Positions 36,874 through 45,754 of a DNA stretch of 64,000 bases are shown here, in pieces; positions within the stretch are counted from its first letter, which is position 1; each line of letters opens with the position of its first letter. The DNA is taken from contig NZ_JAABOP010000006.1 in NCBI RefSeq assembly GCF_010671595.1, positions 62,001 through 126,000 on the forward strand. Direction: 5' to 3'. The DNA is from Muriicola jejuensis (GTDB lineage: Bacteria; Bacteroidota; Bacteroidia; Flavobacteriales; Flavobacteriaceae). The notes under the pieces were generated by a model. That model saw nothing but the letters and a program-made list of their open reading frames with translations, searched no databases and was not told where the DNA came from. The position numbers were made by a program, and so were the translations under genes.

Positions 36874-37473
36874 CTAGTTAAATTCGAAGTTTACGTCCGG
36901 TGCGTTCTCAGACCCGGGATTGGCCTGGTAGCGTGCCATTTCCTCAAAGCCGAACCACCCGGCCAGCAGTTTGTTGGGGAATTTGGTGGTGTGAATGTCG
37001 TAGGTGTTCACCGCTTCATTATAGCGGTCTCTGGCCACATTGATCCTGTTCTCCGTGCCTTCTAACTGGGACTGGAGATCGAGGAAATTCTGGTTGGCCT
37101 TCAGGTCGGGATAGCGCTCTACGGTCACCAAAAGACGGGACAGGGCAGAGGACAAGCCGGTCTGTGCCTCCTGGAAGGCAGCCATTTTTTCAGGCGTCAG
37201 GTCGTTGACATCGATGCTTGTAGATGTGGCCTTTGCTCTGGCCTTGATCACGTCAGTAAGCGTACCCCTTTCAAAATCGGCCGCGCCCTGCACGGTCTTG
37301 ACCAGGTTTCCGATCAGGTCGTTCCTCCGTTGATAGGAACTCTCCACATTGGACCAGGCTGTTTTTGCATTGGCCTGGTATTCTACGGCAGTGTTGTTGA
37401 ATCCTACCGCCCACTGGTAGACCCCGAATGCGATCACCACCAGGATAATTACGGGAATTAACCATTTTTTCAT
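36874..37473 (-). CDS. LemA-family protein
   Basis: The 199-residue protein has an N-terminal membrane helix (about 3-22), then NNTAVEYQANAKTAWSNVESS-type helices forming the LemA coiled bundle up to the family-typical end (LLAGWFGFEEMARY, about 163-176). LemA proteins are bitopic with a periplasmic helical domain. Their function is unknown. It heads the LemA/TPM/TPM group; 58 nt separate it from merR upstream. A near-consensus -7 on the minus strand (TAACTTTA, about 37486-37493) may allow separate transcription. Confidence 0.93.
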   Translation of the reverse strand: MKKWLIPVIILVVIAFGVYQWAVGFNNTAVEYQANAKTAWSNVESSYQRRNDLIGNLVKTVQGAADFERGTLTDVIKARAKATSTSIDVNDLTPEKMAAFQEAQTGLSSALSRLLVTVERYPDLKANQNFLDLQSQLEGTENRINVARDRYNEAVNTYDIHTTKFPNKLLAGWFGFEEMARYQANPGSENAPDVNFEFN

Positions 37474-37531
37474 TTGTGTTCTGAATTAAAGTTAGGTATC
37501 TATTTGTCTCAAAACCGCACTGAATGTTACA

Positions 37532-37861
37532 TCAGAGCTGGTTCTTGATCTTGATAAGTTCGGCCTTCACCTTTTCGAGTTTCTGGATAATCTCGAAGTT
37601 GTTAAGGGTCTTTTTGCGCTCCTCCTTTAAATGGATCTTCGCCCCCTCCAGGGTAAAACCGCGCTCTTTTACCAAGTGGTAGATCAGGTGGAGGTTCTTG
37701 ATGTCCTCAGGGGTGAACTTGCGGTTGCCCTTGGCATTCTTCTTGGGCTGAAGCACGTCGAACTCCTTTTCCCAGAAACGGATCAGGGAAGTGTTCACAT
37801 CGAAGGCCCTGGCGACTTCGCCTATGCCGTAATACCGTTTTTCAGGAAGTTCTATATGCAT
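37532..37861 (-). CDS. MerR-family transcriptional regulator
   Basis: The 109-residue protein has an N-terminal winged HTH (GIGEVARAFDVNTSLIRFWEKEF, about 12-34), the wing at KGNRKFTPEDI, and a C-terminal coiled coil for dimerisation. No Cys or ligand domain follows, so it is of the short type. Its ATG shares one base with the stop of the M23 peptidase gene (TAATG), so the two are translationally coupled. This coupling is common in Bacteroidota and suggests a conserved link to envelope growth, though targets are unknown. Confidence 0.92.
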   Translation of the reverse strand: MHIELPEKRYYGIGEVARAFDVNTSLIRFWEKEFDVLQPKKNAKGNRKFTPEDIKNLHLIYHLVKERGFTLEGAKIHLKEERKKTLNNFEIIQKLEKVKAELIKIKNQL

Positions 37862-38838
37862 TAGTCAAGCGATTGGTTCTCCTGGTTAGCGTATTTCAGC
37901 ATGTTCTCGAACTCCTCGGCGGTTAAACTGCCGTAGTAGAAGTTGATGGGGTTGATGCGCTCCTCGTCTTTCCATACCTCGTAATGGAGGTGGGGGGCTT
38001 CAGACCTCCCGGTACTCCCGATAAAACCTATGAGGTCGCCTCGTTTTACCTTCTGCCCCCTCTTTACGTTGTAATTGCTCAAATGGGCGTAAAGGGACAT
38101 ATATCCGTAGCCGTGATCGATCCTGATATGTTTGCCGTAACCAGAAGCATTGTTGTCTGCCCGTGACACCATACCGTCTCCTGTGGCGTAGATGGGAACT
38201 CCTTTAGGAGCCGTGAAATCCATCCCCCAGTGCATTTTTCGGGCCTTGGTAAATGGATCGGACCTCCAGCCGTATCCTGAGGCCATGCGCGTCAGGTCCT
38301 CATTCTTTACCGGCTGTATCGCCGGAATGGCGGCCAACAGTTTTTCCTTGTCCTCCGCGAGTTTGGTGATCTCATCCAGGGAACGCGACTGTATCACCAT
38401 CTGTTTCTGGATCACGTCCAGTCTCCTGGTCGTCGCGATGATCATTTCCGAATTGTTGAAGCCTTCGAGGGATTTGTAGCGGTTCACCCCTCCGAAACCG
38501 GCCCGCCTCTGCTCCTCAGGGATAGGGTTAGCCTCAAAATACAGGCGGTAGATGTTGTTGTCCCTGTCCTCAATATTGGCCAGGACCTGTTCTATCTGCT
38601 CCATTTTTTTATTGAGCAGTTGGAACCTGAGCTCGTAATTCTTTAGTTCCCTCGAAAGGGATAATTCCCTGGGAGTATTCAGGATATTCGTGTTGAGGAG
38701 GAAGATGAGGCCGAGGAAGCCAAAAAGGGCAGAACCCAGGATAAAAAGGAAGATGTTCCTATAACGACGGGATTTCTTGAGCTCTATTTTCCGATAGGAA
38801 AGCGTGTCCGGGTCGTAATAGTACTTAACTTTAGACAT
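37861..38838 (-). CDS. M23-family peptidoglycan endopeptidase, membrane anchored
   Basis: The product has 325 residues. A cytosolic start is followed by a transmembrane helix (about 28-48), a coiled-coil region (about 58-175) and the lysostaphin-like domain (about 190-300). Zinc ligands are visible in HWGMDFTAPKG (H, D) and HLHYEV (second His). It cleaves peptide crosslinks in the periplasm or activates another hydrolase. It is the first gene of the run M23/merR/lemA/TPM/TPM and is transcribed divergently from alaS. Confidence 0.94.
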   Translation of the reverse strand: MSKVKYYYDPDTLSYRKIELKKSRRYRNIFLFILGSALFGFLGLIFLLNTNILNTPRELSLSRELKNYELRFQLLNKKMEQIEQVLANIEDRDNNIYRLYFEANPIPEEQRRAGFGGVNRYKSLEGFNNSEMIIATTRRLDVIQKQMVIQSRSLDEITKLAEDKEKLLAAIPAIQPVKNEDLTRMASGYGWRSDPFTKARKMHWGMDFTAPKGVPIYATGDGMVSRADNNASGYGKHIRIDHGYGYMSLYAHLSNYNVKRGQKVKRGDLIGFIGSTGRSEAPHLHYEVWKDEERINPINFYYGSLTAEEFENMLKYANQENQSLD

Positions 38839-38853
38839 GTATGTAAATTATCC

Positions 38854-38861
38854 TATTTTTG
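38854..38861 (+). promoter_or_regulatory. Putative alaS -7 element (TATTTTTG)
   Basis: It fits TAnnTTTG. TTTAG 19 nt upstream is a poor -33. The leader before ATG 38943 would be about 75 nt. Confidence 0.5.
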
Positions 38862-38884
38862 TGCTTCCAACGTATCAAAACAAA

Positions 38885-38892
38885 CAAATATA
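38885..38892 (-). promoter_or_regulatory. Putative -7 element of the M23 operon (TATATTTG on the minus strand)
   Basis: It fits TAnnTTTG and would start transcription about 40 nt before the M23 ATG. It overlaps the divergent alaS leader, so the two promoters face each other within 104 bp. Confidence 0.5.
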
Positions 38893-38942
38893 AAAATTGT
38901 TTTGCAGATAGCGTTAAAATTACCATAACCTTAGTTTTTTCT

Positions 38943-41555
38943 ATGACTTCCAGCGAGATACGTGAAAAATTCCTGTCTTTTTTCAAGGGCAAGAACCACA
39001 CCATCGTGCCCTCTGCCCCCATGGTGATCAAGGATGATCCCACTCTGATGTTCACCAATGCCGGGATGAACCAATTCAAGGAGTATTTCCTGGGAAACAG
39101 CATTTCCAAACACCCGCGAATTGCGGATACGCAAAAATGCCTCAGGGTAAGCGGGAAGCACAACGACCTGGAAGAGGTGGGAAAGGATACTTACCACCAC
39201 ACCATGTTCGAGATGCTCGGCAACTGGAGTTTTGGAGACTATTTCAAGAAAGAGGCCATTGCCTGGGCCTGGGAATTACTGACCGAAGTGTACAAGATCG
39301 ACAAGGAGAGCCTTTACGTATCGGTATTTGAGGGGAGCGAGGACGATAATCTCACACTGGATCAGGAGGCCTATGACCTCTGGAAAGCTATTGTCCCTGA
39401 AAACCGCATCATTCTGGGGAGCAAGAAGGACAATTTCTGGGAAATGGGAGACCAGGGCCCCTGCGGACCCTGTTCGGAGATCCACGTAGACATAAGGCCG
39501 GCTTCAGAGAAAGCCAAGGTGGCAGGCGCCAGCCTTGTGAATCAGGACCACCCGGAGGTGATCGAGATCTGGAACCTCGTTTTTATACAATACAACCGAA
39601 AAGCCGACGGGTCTTTGGAGCCACTTCCCGAGAAACACGTGGATACGGGGATGGGGTTCGAACGCCTCTCCATGGTGCTGCAGGGGGTCAACTCCAGCTA
39701 CGACTCCGATATCTTCCGGCCCATCCTCAAGGAGGTGGAATCGATCACCGGGGAAGCATATGGATCGGATCCTGAAAAGGACATCGCCATGCGTGTGGTG
39801 GCAGACCATATCAGGGCGGTGGCTTTTTCCATTGCAGATGGGCAGTTACCGAGCAACAACGGAGCGGGTTATGTCATCAGGCGCATCCTGAGAAGGGCCG
39901 TGAGATACGGCTTCACCTTCCTCGGGACTCATGAACCCTTCCTCTTCAAGCTGGTGAAAGTACTCGTGACTCAAATGGGTACTGCTTTCCCCGAATTGAA
40001 ACGACAGTCGGCCCTGATAGAGAACGTGGTACGGGAAGAAGAACATTCTTTTCTAAAAACCCTGGAACAAGGGCTCGTCCTTCTGGACGAGGTCATTTCC
40101 GGGACCAAAGGCAAAGTGGTCGACGGTCAGAAGGCCTTTGAACTATACGATACCTTCGGGTTCCCCATAGATCTGACGAGCCTCATTTTGGGGGAGAAAG
40201 GATATACCCTGGATACAGAAGGGTTCGAAAAGGCCATGCAGGAGCAGAAATCCCGTTCGAGGTCGGCTTCCGAGGTGGCCAAGGACGACTGGCAGGTAGT
40301 TCACACCAATGGGGAACAGGAGTTCCTCGGGTACGACCAGCTCGAAGCGGAGGTGAGGCTGGTGAAGTACCGGAAAATCACGACCAAGAAGGATAAGACC
40401 CAGTTTCAGCTGGTCTTTGACAAGACCCCGTTCTATCCGGAAGGAGGCGGACAGGTAGGGGATATGGGCTATTTGGAAGTACCCAACGGGGATGTGGTCT
40501 ATATCCTGGATACCAAAAAAGAGAACAACGAGATCGTGCACTACGCCAAAAACCTCCCCAAGCATCTGAACGAGTCCCTGACGGCCGTTGTAAACAAGGT
40601 TGCGAGGGCAAATACGGAAAGGAATCACAGCGCTACCCATCTGCTACACCAAGCGTTAAGGAATGTTTTAGGTTCCCATGTGGAACAAAAGGGATCGGCC
40701 GTACATCCAGGTCATTTGCGGTTCGATTTCTCGCATTTTGCAAAACTTACAAATGAGGAGCTTACGAGAGTAGAGGATTTTGTCAACGAACGCATTCACG
40801 AACACTTACCCTTGCAGGAAAACCGCCAGGTTTCCATGAAGGAAGCCATGAAGGAAGGCGCCATCGCTCTATTTGGTGAAAAGTATGGTGACCAGGTCCG
40901 TACCATTCGATTTGGGAATTCCATTGAACTCTGCGGAGGCACACACGTAAAGAACACTGCCGAGATCTGGCATTTTAAGATCGTTTCAGAAGGGGCGATC
41001 GCTGCTGGGGTGCGCAGGATCGAAGCCATTACTTCTGATGCCGTGTTGAACCATTATGAAGAAAAAGAAGGACAGCTCGACGAGATCAAAGCCCGTTTAA
41101 AGAGTAGTGGAGACCCGGTAAAGGCTATCGAAGGCCTCATTGAGGAAAATGCCCAGCTAAAAAAAGAGATAGAAGCCCTGCAAAAAGACAAGGCAAAAGG
41201 CCTCAAAGCAGAGATCAAAAAGGAGCTGGAACAAAGAGAAGACTACAAATTTCTTTCAAGGGAAGTGGACCTCGATGCCGGAGCTATGAAGGACCTCTCC
41301 TTTGAGATGGGGCAAGAGGTAGACAACCTATTCCTTCTGCTTGGGTCGGAAAAGGACGGTAAGGCTTTGTTGAGCTGTTATATTTCAAAGGACCTTGCTA
41401 ATGCAAAAGGCTGGAATGCCGGGCAGATCGTAAGGGAACTGGGGAAATTCATACAGGGGGGCGGAGGAGGTCAGCCCTTCTTTGCAACGGCCGGGGGGAA
41501 GAATCCGGAAGGGATCAAAGAGGCGCTCGAAAAAGTGCGTTCCCTCTTAACCTGA
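38943..41555 (+). CDS. alaS: Alanine--tRNA ligase
   Basis: The 870-residue enzyme charges tRNA-Ala. It has a class II aminoacylation core, a tRNA-recognition domain, an editing domain with zinc-ligand motifs NHSATHLLH and CGGTHV, and a C-terminal coiled coil plus the DHHA1-type C-Ala domain ending in the Gly-rich GGGGGQP stretch. I placed the start at ATG 38943 ([14 protein letters not shown]) because this is the family N-terminus; the frame is open further upstream but unconserved there. Confidence 0.97.
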   Translation: MTSSEIREKFLSFFKGKNHTIVPSAPMVIKDDPTLMFTNAGMNQFKEYFLGNSISKHPRIADTQKCLRVSGKHNDLEEVGKDTYHHTMFEMLGNWSFGDYFKKEAIAWAWELLTEVYKIDKESLYVSVFEGSEDDNLTLDQEAYDLWKAIVPENRIILGSKKDNFWEMGDQGPCGPCSEIHVDIRPASEKAKVAGASLVNQDHPEVIEIWNLVFIQYNRKADGSLEPLPEKHVDTGMGFERLSMVLQGVNSSYDSDIFRPILKEVESITGEAYGSDPEKDIAMRVVADHIRAVAFSIADGQLPSNNGAGYVIRRILRRAVRYGFTFLGTHEPFLFKLVKVLVTQMGTAFPELKRQSALIENVVREEEHSFLKTLEQGLVLLDEVISGTKGKVVDGQKAFELYDTFGFPIDLTSLILGEKGYTLDTEGFEKAMQEQKSRSRSASEVAKDDWQVVHTNGEQEFLGYDQLEAEVRLVKYRKITTKKDKTQFQLVFDKTPFYPEGGGQVGDMGYLEVPNGDVVYILDTKKENNEIVHYAKNLPKHLNESLTAVVNKVARANTERNHSATHLLHQALRNVLGSHVEQKGSAVHPGHLRFDFSHFAKLTNEELTRVEDFVNERIHEHLPLQENRQVSMKEAMKEGAIALFGEKYGDQVRTIRFGNSIELCGGTHVKNTAEIWHFKIVSEGAIAAGVRRIEAITSDAVLNHYEEKEGQLDEIKARLKSSGDPVKAIEGLIEENAQLKKEIEALQKDKAKGLKAEIKKELEQREDYKFLSREVDLDAGAMKDLSFEMGQEVDNLFLLLGSEKDGKALLSCYISKDLANAKGWNAGQIVRELGKFIQGGGGGQPFFATAGGKNPEGIKEALEKVRSLLT

Positions 41556-41559
41556 CCCC

Positions 41560-42525
41560 ATGGAACTCCAGACCCGGCTTACACTGCCACACCACCCTCA
41601 ACCGATCTCTTATCAGGGAAAGGTCCTGCTGCTGGGTTCCTGTTTTGCAGGGCACATAGGGGGAAAACTATCCCATTATCAGTTCCGGAACACCCTCAAC
41701 CCCTTTGGTACCCTTTTTCAACCCAGGGCGATCGCAAACCTTCTCGACAGGGCTCTTACAAGGCGTTATTTCAGGGAAGAGGATTGTTTTTACCACCGGG
41801 AAAGGTGGCATTCTCATGAGGTCCATTCGGACCTGAGCAACCCCGCTAGGGAGGAACTGATCAAAACCCTCAACAGGAGAATCGAGGAGACCGGGGAACT
41901 GCTTTCAGGGATCTCCCATCTGGTGATCACCCTGGGTACTGCCTGGGGTTACATCCGAAAGGACAATGGCCAATGGGTGGCCAACTGCCATAAAGTACCC
42001 CAAAAGGAATTTGAAAAGGTCCTTGCCTCACCCGATGAGATCCTGAAAGAACTCCGAAAGGCGCTATCCGATCTTTTTAAGATCAACCCGGGTATCTCGG
42101 TCATCTTCACCGTCTCTCCGGTAAGGCACAGTAAAGATGGTTTTGTCGAAAACCAGAGGAGCAAGTCGCACCTCTTTGTGGCCCTGCATCAGCTCCTTGA
42201 AGAATTCGAGGACAGGGGTGTTTTCTATTTTCCGGCCTATGAACTCCTGATGGACGAACTAAGGGACTACCGTTTCTACGAAGCCGATATGCTGCATCCC
42301 AACACATTGGCGGTCGACTACATTTGGGAACGGTTCAGGGAATCCTGTATCATCCCTGCCGATGAGCCGGTTATGACCAGGGTGGGAGAGATCCGCAGGG
42401 GTATGCAGCACAGGCCTTTTTACCCTGATTCTCTAGAATATAAAACGTTTAAGGCGGATCTCGCTGAGAAAATAAAAGACCTGAAGAAGGAATATCCCTT
42501 TATGACTTTCGGGTCGGGCCTATGA
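41560..42525 (+). CDS. GSCFA-domain protein
   Basis: The 321-residue protein carries the name-giving motif GSCFAGHIG (about 28-36) followed by NTLNPFGTLFQPRAIANLL. A second block TLGTAWGYIRKDNG and a C-terminal DMLHPN complete a Ser/Asp/His arrangement like the SGNH esterase fold. The activity is unknown, though esterase or acyltransferase is plausible. It begins 4 nt after alaS, so it is co-transcribed. Its last six bases overlap the stop of the convergent hydroxylase gene. Confidence 0.9.
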   Translation: MELQTRLTLPHHPQPISYQGKVLLLGSCFAGHIGGKLSHYQFRNTLNPFGTLFQPRAIANLLDRALTRRYFREEDCFYHRERWHSHEVHSDLSNPAREELIKTLNRRIEETGELLSGISHLVITLGTAWGYIRKDNGQWVANCHKVPQKEFEKVLASPDEILKELRKALSDLFKINPGISVIFTVSPVRHSKDGFVENQRSKSHLFVALHQLLEEFEDRGVFYFPAYELLMDELRDYRFYEADMLHPNTLAVDYIWERFRESCIIPADEPVMTRVGEIRRGMQHRPFYPDSLEYKTFKADLAEKIKDLKKEYPFMTFGSGL

Positions 42526-44274
42526 GGTCACTTTTACAGCATCTACCAGGCTGATACCGTCATCGATGAGGTGCCCGAGGTCCGGATGTTCCTGTTTTAC
42601 TTCCTGGAGGTGGTCAAAGATCTCACTGGCAAATTCTTCATCCCGATTGTTCCTTGCGAGCTCGTAAAGTTCCACGGAAAGCAACCAGTCTTGCGGATAG
42701 TTTTCTTTTAGTTCCTTAAAGACCTTGTTCCTTGAGATTGTGGTATTGGTACCCTCACGGAATTCCCTGATCTGCTGATAGAGTTGCTGCAGTTTTTTGC
42801 GTTCGGGGGAGATGACGGGTTTGATGGTCGTACTGGTCACCTTATGGGTGATGAGGTCGAAACTCGACAGGTCGGCAGGGCCATTGAAGGCAGAAACGAT
42901 CTTGTCTCCTACGGCCATGTGGTAAAGGCCGTAAGAAGGTTCAAAAAGTACGGTATCCCCATGGGTCACGGTGCAGTCCTTAAAGGTGATCAGGATGATC
43001 TCCCCTCTCAGATTTCGGGTACCGGTGATGATCTCCCCTTCTACCTTGATGCCCCCCTCGAATTCCAGGATCTTTCGTTCCCCTTCGTAAATGTTGTAGG
43101 CTTTGAGGTCGCGCGGACTCATATCCTCTATGGCGAGGTTGATCCCTTTTAATTTTCCAATGGGCGAGCCAAAACCATCGGGATGGTTCTTGGTGCTGTG
43201 GCCCACGAGTTCCTTTTCGCGATAGGCCAGGGCGGTGGCCCCCGTGGTCTGTATGTAGACCGGGAGGCTCTGATGTTCAATGACCTGTGTAAAGGATCCT
43301 GAGATCTGCAGGCCGGTACTCAGTTCCACGGTGCAGAGTTCCCTGGAGGAGATCGCCTTTTTAACCCCGTCCAGCCCTCCTTTGCGAAGGGCCATGGTGT
43401 TGGCGAATTCTTCCAGAACCTGACTCAGGTAAGCGAAGTCAGGGGTCACGAACAACTGTGGCTGTGGCTTTGTAATGTCGAAGGACGTATGGGCCGCCTC
43501 AATGGAATAGGGCACTTTTTTTACCTTGTCTGTCATGCACCAGGCGCTTTCACCTATGGAGGAAAGCAGGCCTGCCCCGTAGATCCTGGGATGGTCCAGG
43601 GTGCCGATCAGGCCGTATTCTACGGTCCACCAGTGCAGATTTCTGATCAGGGCGATCTCACTGGGTTCCCCCATGTTGTTCTGGAGCTCTTCTATCTTCT
43701 TCTCCGCTTCCTCAATGGTTTCCTCAGGGGTTCCCGGGGCTTCCTTGATGATGGAGAGGTGTCTTACCGCCTCGTACAATTCGTGGTCTTTTGAATTGGA
43801 AAGCGCCTTGCTCCCTATTTCTCCGAACCTCCTGAGGTATTCAGCATATTCAGGATTTGCAATGATAGGCGCATGCCCGGCCCCTTCGTGTATGATGTCC
43901 GGGGCGGGGGTGTATTCGATGTGTTCGAGCTGGCGAATATCCCCTGCGATTACCAGGACGTTATACGCCTGAAACTCCATAAAGGCCGAAGGGGGTATGA
44001 AACCATCTACGGCAACGGCCGCCCATCCGATCTCCTTCAAAATCCGGTTCATCCCGTACATGTTGGGGATGTGGTCTATGGAGATCCCCGTTTTCTTTAG
44101 TCCATCCACATAGGAATCGTGGGCCACCTTGCTGAGATAGTCAACGTTCTTCCGCATCACATATCTCCATACGGCCTGATCTATAGCGGTGTATTCCTCA
44201 TAATTCTGGGGTTTGATATACTGCTTCAGATGCTTGGGCAATTTATCCAGGATGGGATTGCTCTGGTAGCTCAT
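42520..44274 (-). CDS. Biopterin-dependent aromatic amino acid hydroxylase (phenylalanine 4-monooxygenase-like)
   Basis: The product has 584 residues. The catalytic domain (about 30-350) has the iron ligands H129 and H134 (in IHEGAGHAP) and E219 (in HWWTVEYG). It hydroxylates phenylalanine, or possibly tryptophan or tyrosine, with tetrahydrobiopterin and oxygen. A C-terminal extension of about 230 residues (about 355-584) is not present in the 260-300-residue proteobacterial PhhA. It has a beta-rich part (LEFEGGIKVEGEIITG) and a helical end. It is monocistronic, with a TACCTTTG element upstream. Confidence 0.92.
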   Translation of the reverse strand: MSYQSNPILDKLPKHLKQYIKPQNYEEYTAIDQAVWRYVMRKNVDYLSKVAHDSYVDGLKKTGISIDHIPNMYGMNRILKEIGWAAVAVDGFIPPSAFMEFQAYNVLVIAGDIRQLEHIEYTPAPDIIHEGAGHAPIIANPEYAEYLRRFGEIGSKALSNSKDHELYEAVRHLSIIKEAPGTPEETIEEAEKKIEELQNNMGEPSEIALIRNLHWWTVEYGLIGTLDHPRIYGAGLLSSIGESAWCMTDKVKKVPYSIEAAHTSFDITKPQPQLFVTPDFAYLSQVLEEFANTMALRKGGLDGVKKAISSRELCTVELSTGLQISGSFTQVIEHQSLPVYIQTTGATALAYREKELVGHSTKNHPDGFGSPIGKLKGINLAIEDMSPRDLKAYNIYEGERKILEFEGGIKVEGEIITGTRNLRGEIILITFKDCTVTHGDTVLFEPSYGLYHMAVGDKIVSAFNGPADLSSFDLITHKVTSTTIKPVISPERKKLQQLYQQIREFREGTNTTISRNKVFKELKENYPQDWLLSVELYELARNNRDEEFASEIFDHLQEVKQEHPDLGHLIDDGISLVDAVKVTS

Positions 44275-44296
44275 ATGACGGGTTTTAGTTCACCTT

Positions 44297-44304
44297 CAAA
44301 GGTA
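44297..44304 (-). promoter_or_regulatory. -7 element of the hydroxylase gene (TACCTTTG on the minus strand)
   Basis: It is an exact TAnnTTTG match 23 nt before the ATG. No TTG is found at the usual -33 spacing. Confidence 0.55.
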
Positions 44305-44371
44305 CGAAATCAGGGGGATAATTTCATGATTAATGGGCTTGCTGAAAGCTAGTGTGTGAGACATCTCCCAT

Positions 44372-44398
44372 AAAAAAACCGCCCTTGAAGGCGGTTTT
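44372..44398 (-). terminator. Terminator of the DUF4136 gene
   Basis: AAAACCGCC and GGCGGTTTT form a 9-bp stem around CTTGAA, with seven T residues following on the minus strand, 4 nt after the stop at 44403. Confidence 0.88.
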
Positions 44399-44402
44399 CA
44401 GT

Positions 44403-44990
44403 TTAGCTTGAAGGCGGGGTATTCGGGGGGTAGCGTTCCATGATCTCTGAGACAAATTCCCGTATCCTCTCTTCCTTCTTCTCAATATTGTTTATGTTAT
44501 TGAGGGTACCAACACCCCGGCCCTGCCAGATAAGTTCCTTCGTCTTGGCATCGATAAGGTCGATATAGAGGGAACCTTCCGTCCGGGTACTCACATTGTT
44601 TCCCCAACCGGGTCCGCCCCACATCCAGGGATTCCAGTAGCCCCAACCGGGACCCCATCCCCATCCCCAACCCCAGCCCCAGCCCCAGCCGGCGTTGTTG
44701 TACACATCAACCCGTTCGCGTTCTTTGGTGAAAATGCTGACTACCAGATCCGGACTTTCTGATTTTACAAACCCCTTATTGGCCATTTCCGTTTCTATGG
44801 CCCTGAGGATACGCTTCTTGTCGAGGTCTGAGATCATTGCCTTGTCTATCCCGGTCTTGTAAAAGGCATAGCTTTGGTATGAATTAAAATCTGCGTTCCG
44901 GTCGTAATCCGCGACCACTCTGACAGAAACACATGAACTTGCCAGCATCAGCACGGCAAGTGGCAGTAATAATAAAATCTTCTTTTTCAT
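44403..44990 (-). CDS. DUF4136 lipoprotein with Gly-Trp repeat
   Basis: The product has 195 residues and a lipobox ending at Cys20 (LASSC). The DUF4136 domain (about 30-175) starts with DYDRNADFNSYQSYAF. Inserted in the middle (about 104-132) is a run of Gly-Trp dipeptides, then Gly/Trp/Pro-rich sequence (PWMWGGPGWG), encoded by a CCCCAN hexamer tract on the plus strand. It is probably an outer-membrane lipoprotein facing the periplasm; its role is unknown. The Gly-Trp run may vary in length by slippage. Confidence 0.9.
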   Translation of the reverse strand: MKKKILLLLPLAVLMLASSCVSVRVVADYDRNADFNSYQSYAFYKTGIDKAMISDLDKKRILRAIETEMANKGFVKSESPDLVVSIFTKERERVDVYNNAGWGWGWGWGWGWGPGWGYWNPWMWGGPGWGNNVSTRTEGSLYIDLIDAKTKELIWQGRGVGTLNNINNIEKKEERIREFVSEIMERYPPNTPPSS

Positions 44991-45056
44991 AAGTACAGTA
45001 TTTTAGGGGTAAGGAACGTAAAAAAATGCTCAAATATCATGCCGAACCTCCATTGA

Positions 45057-45215
45057 TCAGCGCCTTTTAACTCTGGGGTCGAAACCGTAGGGACAATGCC
45101 TGCAGTTGCTTTCACAGCAATACCCTCTTTTTAAGAGATACTGTTTGGTAAACACTTTATATCCTTCTTCAGAAAGGTAATAATCCCCTTCTTCCAGCGG
45201 TATGATCTTTTTCAC
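45057..45215 (-). CDS. DUF5522 zinc-ribbon-like mini-protein
   Basis: From GTG 45215-45213 the frame gives 52 residues: KKIIPLEEGDYYLSEEGY, then the conserved RGYCCESNCRHCPYGFDP with four closely spaced Cys (C33, C34, C38, C41) and a basic end. This is the DUF5522 pattern known in Bacteroidota as a short separate protein. A TTG at 45233 would extend it by six residues. No ATG is available, so the start is non-canonical. Metal binding is likely; function unknown. It lies 66 bp upstream of the DUF4136 gene on the same strand. Confidence 0.83.
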   Translation of the reverse strand: MKKIIPLEEGDYYLSEEGYKVFTKQYLLKRGYCCESNCRHCPYGFDPRVKRR

Positions 45216-45411
45216 GCCTGATTCTTCATTCAACCTCTTACAAAATTACGGGTTTTCATGTTAATAAACTACGGAGAGGTTCCCCTGAGGCCATAGCTTA
45301 TGGGAAGAGGGGTTGGGATCTGAACTCACCCCTGTTTGTGGGTATTTCATCGTACGTATTTGCCAAAATGTGAGAAAAGACTTTATTTTTAACCCAAGGA
45401 CACGGATATTC

Positions 45412-45744
45412 ATGGTTATCATCAGCAAGTATTTTTTTTACAGGAATTACGTGGGTCTTTCCCTTTGGCCTTTTATCATTCTGAAAAACCCGGAGTTAAG
45501 CCAGGACAGGGTGCTTATCAATCACGAGCGCATTCACCTGCGACAGCAGGAAGAGCTCTTCATCCTGCCATTCTATTTCTGGTACCTTCTGGAATGGTCC
45601 CTGAAAACCTGCTGGTATCTCAATTCCTATAAGGCCTATCGCAACCTGAGTTTTGAAAGGGAGGCGTACTCCCATGAGTCGGACCCTACCTATCTCGACA
45701 GACGAAAAAGGTTCGCCTTTACGCGTTATCTTTGGAGGAAGTAA
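45412..45744 (+). CDS. Small membrane protein with HExxH motif
   Basis: From ATG 45412 the protein has 110 residues. It shows a hydrophobic N-terminal part (YVGLSLWPFIIL, about 13-24), NHERIHLRQQ (about 36-45) containing HERIH, a helix (about 46-68) and a conserved basic end (FEREAYSHESDPTYL). HExxH with a downstream Glu in EREAY is compatible with a minimal gluzincin-type zinc site, but no protease of this length is known to me. The frame is open further upstream without a better start. It is followed after 10 nt by the PLP enzyme gene. Confidence 0.75.
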   Translation: MVIISKYFFYRNYVGLSLWPFIILKNPELSQDRVLINHERIHLRQQEELFILPFYFWYLLEWSLKTCWYLNSYKAYRNLSFEREAYSHESDPTYLDRRKRFAFTRYLWRK

Positions 45745-45754
45745 CGGAACCCTC

